Source: Christensenellaceae bacterium (lineage in GTDB: Bacteria > Bacillota > Clostridia > Christensenellales > UBA1242). Taken from it: 41,157 nt of DNA. Location of the stretch: positions 1 through 41,157 of the forward strand of contig JAIRQZ010000011.1 of assembly GCA_031256235.1 (NCBI GenBank), given 5' to 3'. Within the stretch, counting starts at the first letter, position 1, and each line of letters starts with the position of its first letter. Of this stretch, positions 37,942-41,157 are shown in pieces. The notes beneath the pieces were generated by a model. It had not been told where the DNA came from. It did not search any database and worked only from the letters and a program-made list of their open reading frames with translations. Both the position numbers and the translations under genes were made by a program.

Positions 37942-38316
37942 ATGCCAACAGTAAACCAACTTGTCAAGGGCGGACGCAAACCAAGGACTTTTAAATCAAA
38001 GTCCCCGATTTTGCAAGAAAACCCACAACGCCGTGGGGTATGCCTACAAGTCAAAACCATGACCCCGAAAAAGCCAAACTCGGCTTTGCGTAAAGTCGCC
38101 CGTGTTCGCTTGTCGAACAAGGAAGAAGGTACCTGCTACATCGGCGGTATGGGACACAATTTGCAAGAGCACAGTGTCGTACTGGTCCGCGGAGGTCGTG
38201 TCAAAGACTTGCCAGGTGTGCGATATCATATCGTCCGTGGCACGCTTGATACAGGTGGCGTGGCAAAACGTAAACAAGGCCGTTCCAAATACGGCGCAAA
38301 AAGCGCTAAGAAGTAG
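37942..38316 (+). CDS. rpsL: 30S ribosomal protein S12
   Basis: [45 protein letters not shown] aaaaggagaccaa. Confidence 0.98.
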   Translation: MPTVNQLVKGGRKPRTFKSKSPILQENPQRRGVCLQVKTMTPKKPNSALRKVARVRLSNKEEGTCYIGGMGHNLQEHSVVLVRGGRVKDLPGVRYHIVRGTLDTGGVAKRKQGRSKYGAKSAKK

Positions 38317-38320
38317 GGGT

Positions 38321-38362
38321 GTGGGGCACCGCCCCACGACTGCAAGCGGCATCATGTCGCAG
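38321..38362. repeat. Tandem hairpins in rpsL-rpsG spacer
   Basis: GTGGGGC-ACC-GCCCCAC (38321-38337) then CTGC...GCAG (38340-38362). Confidence 0.75.
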
Positions 38363-38400
38363 TACCCGAGGCACGGGGAAGAAAATAAAAGGAGTAAAAT

Positions 38401-38871
38401 ATGCCAAGAAGAAGTGGAGTACCGACAAGGGACGTATTACCTGACCCGATTTATAAAAGCAAGGTTATCACAAAACTGATTAACCAAATCATGCAAGACG
38501 GCAAAAAAGGCATTGCACAAGGCATTGTGTATGGTGCCCTCGACGCCGCTGGCAAAAAACTGAACGCCGACCAAATGACGGTTTTTAACAAAGTGTTGGA
38601 AAACATCTCGCCGATTTTGGAAACAAAAGCCCGTCGTGTCGGCGGAAGCAACTACCAAGTCCCCATGGAAGTCCGTCCCGCACGCCGTCAAACGCTTGCG
38701 ATTCGCTGGCTTGTAAAATACAGCCGTGAACGCAACGAACGCACGATGCAGGAAAGACTTGCGGGGGAATTTGTGGACGCCTACAACCAAACAGGCGCAG
38801 CATTCAAGAAAAAAGAAGAAGTACACCGCATCGCGGAAAGCAACAAAGCATTCGCACACTACAAGTGGTAA
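38401..38871 (+). CDS. rpsG: 30S ribosomal protein S7
   Basis: [42 protein letters not shown] aaaggag. Confidence 0.98.
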   Translation: MPRRSGVPTRDVLPDPIYKSKVITKLINQIMQDGKKGIAQGIVYGALDAAGKKLNADQMTVFNKVLENISPILETKARRVGGSNYQVPMEVRPARRQTLAIRWLVKYSRERNERTMQERLAGEFVDAYNQTGAAFKKKEEVHRIAESNKAFAHYKW

Positions 38872-38882
38872 GGAGTTTATAA

Positions 38883-40964
38883 ATGGCACGTAAAAATCCG
38901 ATTGAAAAATATCGAAACATAGGAATCATGGCACACATCGACGCGGGCAAGACCACGACGACCGAGCGTATCCTTTTCTACAGTGGAAAAACCCACAAAA
39001 TCGGCGAAGTCCACGACGGCGGAGCAACAACCGATTGGATGGTCCAAGAACAAGAGCGTGGCATCACAATCACAAGTGCGTGCATCACGACCGAGTGGCG
39101 CGACCACCAAATCAACGTCATCGACACCCCGGGCCACGTCGACTTTACTGTTGAAGTCGAACGAAGTCTAAAGGTTCTCGACGGCGCAGTCGCAGTATTT
39201 TGTGCCCGCGCAGGCGTCCAACCTCAATCCGAAAAAGTCTGGGCCCAGGCCAACAAATACCGCGTCCCCCGAATTGCCTATATCAATAAAATGGACCGCG
39301 ACGACGCGAACTTTTTGCGTGCCGTCGACACAATGAAAAACCGCCTGAAAACCCACGCAATGCCAATCCAACTCCCCGTGGGCGCCGAAGCCAAATTCCG
39401 CGGTATCGTGGACTTGGTAACAATGAAAGCCAAAATCTACCTCGACGACATGGGAACCAAGTTCGAAATCGTCGATGTCCCCGCCGAAATGATGTCCGAG
39501 GCCAAAAAATACCGCGCACAAATGATTGAAAAAATCGCGGAAGTCAGCGACGAATTGACGGAAAAATTCCTGGAAGGCAAAGAATTCACGGAATCGGAAA
39601 TCAAGGCCGCAATCCGCAAAGGCACAATCGAAATGCGATTCACACCCGTAATCTGCGGTTCAAGTTTCAAAAACAAAGGCGTACAAATGTTGCTTGACGC
39701 CGTTGTGGATTATATGCCAAGCCCAATCGACGTCCCCGCAATCAAGGGCGTTACCCCAAAAGGCGACGAGCAATCCCGCAAATCAAGCGACGCCGAACCC
39801 TTCTCGGGCCTGGCGTTCAAGATCGCAACCGACCCATTCGTGGGAAGATTATGCTTTTTCCGCGTCTATTCGGGTAGTATTCAAGCCGGCAGTTACGTAT
39901 ACAACAGCACCAAAGATAAAAAAGAGCGCGCAGGCCGTATCGTCCAAATGCACGCCAACAAACGCGAAGAAATCACCGAAATCCACGCTGGCGACATCGC
40001 CGCGATTATCGGCTTAAAGGACACAATCACGGGCGACACGCTTTGCGACCCTGATAAACCCATTATTTTGGAAAGCATGCAATTTGCGGAACCCGTTATC
40101 CAACTCGCCGTCGAGCCAAAAACCAAAAATGACCAAGAAAAACTCATCATGGCACTCATAAAATTGGCGGAAGAAGACCCAACATTCCGCACATTCACCG
40201 ACCAAGAAACCAACCAAACAATCATCGCAGGCATGGGCGAGTTGCACCTTGAAATCATCGTCGACCGTCTGCGACGCGAGTTCAAGGTCGAAGTCAACGA
40301 AGGTCGCCCCCAAGTTGCATTCCGTGAAACCATCAAAAATCGCGTCGAAGTCGAAGGCAAATACATCAAGCAATCTGGCGGTAAGGGTCAATACGGACAC
40401 TGTAAAATCATCATGGAACCCAAAGAGCAGGGCACAGGCTACGAATTCGTCGACAAAACCGTTGGAGGCTCGATTCCGCGCGAATACGTGCCCGCGGTCA
40501 ACAAAGGTATCGAAGAAGCCAAAAAATCTGGCATCCTGGCGGGTTACGAATGCGTGGACTTCAAAGTCACCGTCATCGACGGCTCGTACCACGAAGTCGA
40601 CTCCTCGGAAATGGCCTTTAAAATCGCTGGCTCAATGGCATTCAAAGAAGGTATGGCCAAAGGTCACGCCGTATTGCTCGAACCCGTCATGGAACTCGAG
40701 GTTATCGCCCCAATCGACTATATGGGCGACATCATGGGAAATATCTCAAGCCGTCGCGGACAACTCCTGGGCAACGAAGAACGCTTTGGCTCAATCGTCG
40801 TCCGCGCACACGTCCCACTCTCCGAAATGTTTAAATACTCTACAACCCTGCGCTCGTTAACAAGTGGCCGCGGCGAATTCACCCTCGTCTTCGACCACTA
40901 CGCCGAAGTCCCACGCAACGTATCCGAAAAAATCATAGGCGAGAGAAACAAGAAATCTGATTAG
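38883..40964 (+). CDS. fusA: Elongation factor G
   Basis: [59 protein letters not shown] taaggag. Confidence 0.98.
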   Translation: MARKNPIEKYRNIGIMAHIDAGKTTTTERILFYSGKTHKIGEVHDGGATTDWMVQEQERGITITSACITTEWRDHQINVIDTPGHVDFTVEVERSLKVLDGAVAVFCARAGVQPQSEKVWAQANKYRVPRIAYINKMDRDDANFLRAVDTMKNRLKTHAMPIQLPVGAEAKFRGIVDLVTMKAKIYLDDMGTKFEIVDVPAEMMSEAKKYRAQMIEKIAEVSDELTEKFLEGKEFTESEIKAAIRKGTIEMRFTPVICGSSFKNKGVQMLLDAVVDYMPSPIDVPAIKGVTPKGDEQSRKSSDAEPFSGLAFKIATDPFVGRLCFFRVYSGSIQAGSYVYNSTKDKKERAGRIVQMHANKREEITEIHAGDIAAIIGLKDTITGDTLCDPDKPIILESMQFAEPVIQLAVEPKTKNDQEKLIMALIKLAEEDPTFRTFTDQETNQTIIAGMGELHLEIIVDRLRREFKVEVNEGRPQVAFRETIKNRVEVEGKYIKQSGGKGQYGHCKIIMEPKEQGTGYEFVDKTVGGSIPREYVPAVNKGIEEAKKSGILAGYECVDFKVTVIDGSYHEVDSSEMAFKIAGSMAFKEGMAKGHAVLLEPVMELEVIAPIDYMGDIMGNISSRRGQLLGNEERFGSIVVRAHVPLSEMFKYSTTLRSLTSGRGEFTLVFDHYAEVPRNVSEKIIGERNKKSD

Positions 40965-41056
40965 CAAACTCATATAGCGCAGGCATTGATAAGCGGTAAT
41001 GCGGAGAAGTATGCGGGCGAACGAAAGAAAGGCGACTAAAAGTTTTTGTCAGTCTT

Positions 41057-41087
41057 TTGTCAAACCCGCCAAACCATATGATAAACT
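41057..41087 (+). promoter_or_regulatory. Outward-facing promoter ahead of the right terminal repeat
   Basis: TTGTCA ... extended -10 TGATAAACT, predicted TSS at about 41094 where the conserved 64 bp begin; the left copy has TCGTCA ... TGATAAAAT on the minus strand. Confidence 0.6.
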
Positions 41088-41093
41088 ACACAC

Positions 41094-41157
41094 GTGCAGT
41101 CTGCAAAGGTGCGAAATCTTCTGCAGTCTCCGTCGAACTCTAAATCGGCGGCTCGGT
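41094..41157 (+). repeat. 64-bp terminal inverted repeat, right copy
   Basis: Exact reverse complement of 6-69. Confidence 0.95.

Noticed and set aside
1-41157. Circular element or plasmid with matching ends
   Set aside because: The terminal match is inverted, not direct, and gene content is core chromosomal.
1-41157. CRISPR array, integrase/transposase, phage or restriction-modification genes
   Set aside because: No regularly spaced direct repeats and no matching protein motifs were seen in any frame.

Overview
This looks like a chromosomal replication-origin region from a compact bacterial genome. Gene content resembles Firmicutes/Clostridia, but I could not verify the lineage. Left arm, mostly minus strand: miaA(+), leuS, lepB(+), a Zn-ribbon membrane ORF, gyrA, gyrB, jag, yidC, yidD, a PHP gene, rnpA, rpmH. 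Right arm, mostly plus strand: HAD hydrolase, dnaA, small ORF, dnaN (inverted), small ORF, recF, cvpA-like, parB/Zn-ribbon/parA (minus), two large unknown membrane proteins, cysS(-), 2-hydroxyacid dehydrogenase, a short pyruvate kinase, unknowns, phosphoesterase, uppP(-), ftsB/divIC-like, adenosine deaminase-like, radC, NUDIX(-), dus, vanW, rplK-rplA, hicB-like(-), rpsL-rpsG-fusA. I saw no tRNA, rRNA, CRISPR array or transposase gene. The main observations are: (1) at least 15 genes have a good sigma-70-type -10 box only 5-8 nt before the start codon and no Shine-Dalgarno, implying widespread leaderless mRNAs, while operon-internal and r-protein genes keep AAGGAG; (2) palindromic, structured insertions lie in frame inside conserved genes (miaA, recF, parB, dus; possibly vanW/cysS), similar in concept to Rickettsia palindromic elements; (3) both window ends carry an identical 64-bp sequence in inverted orientation, each downstream of an outward-facing promoter; (4) a perfect DnaA box sits inside the dnaA promoter spacer, and a second DnaA-box/AT-rich cluster lies near 37.6 kb; (5) dnaN is inverted relative to dnaA and recF; (6) the pyruvate kinase and LeuRS are reduced or altered. 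All calls come from reading the sequence by eye; no database search was run.
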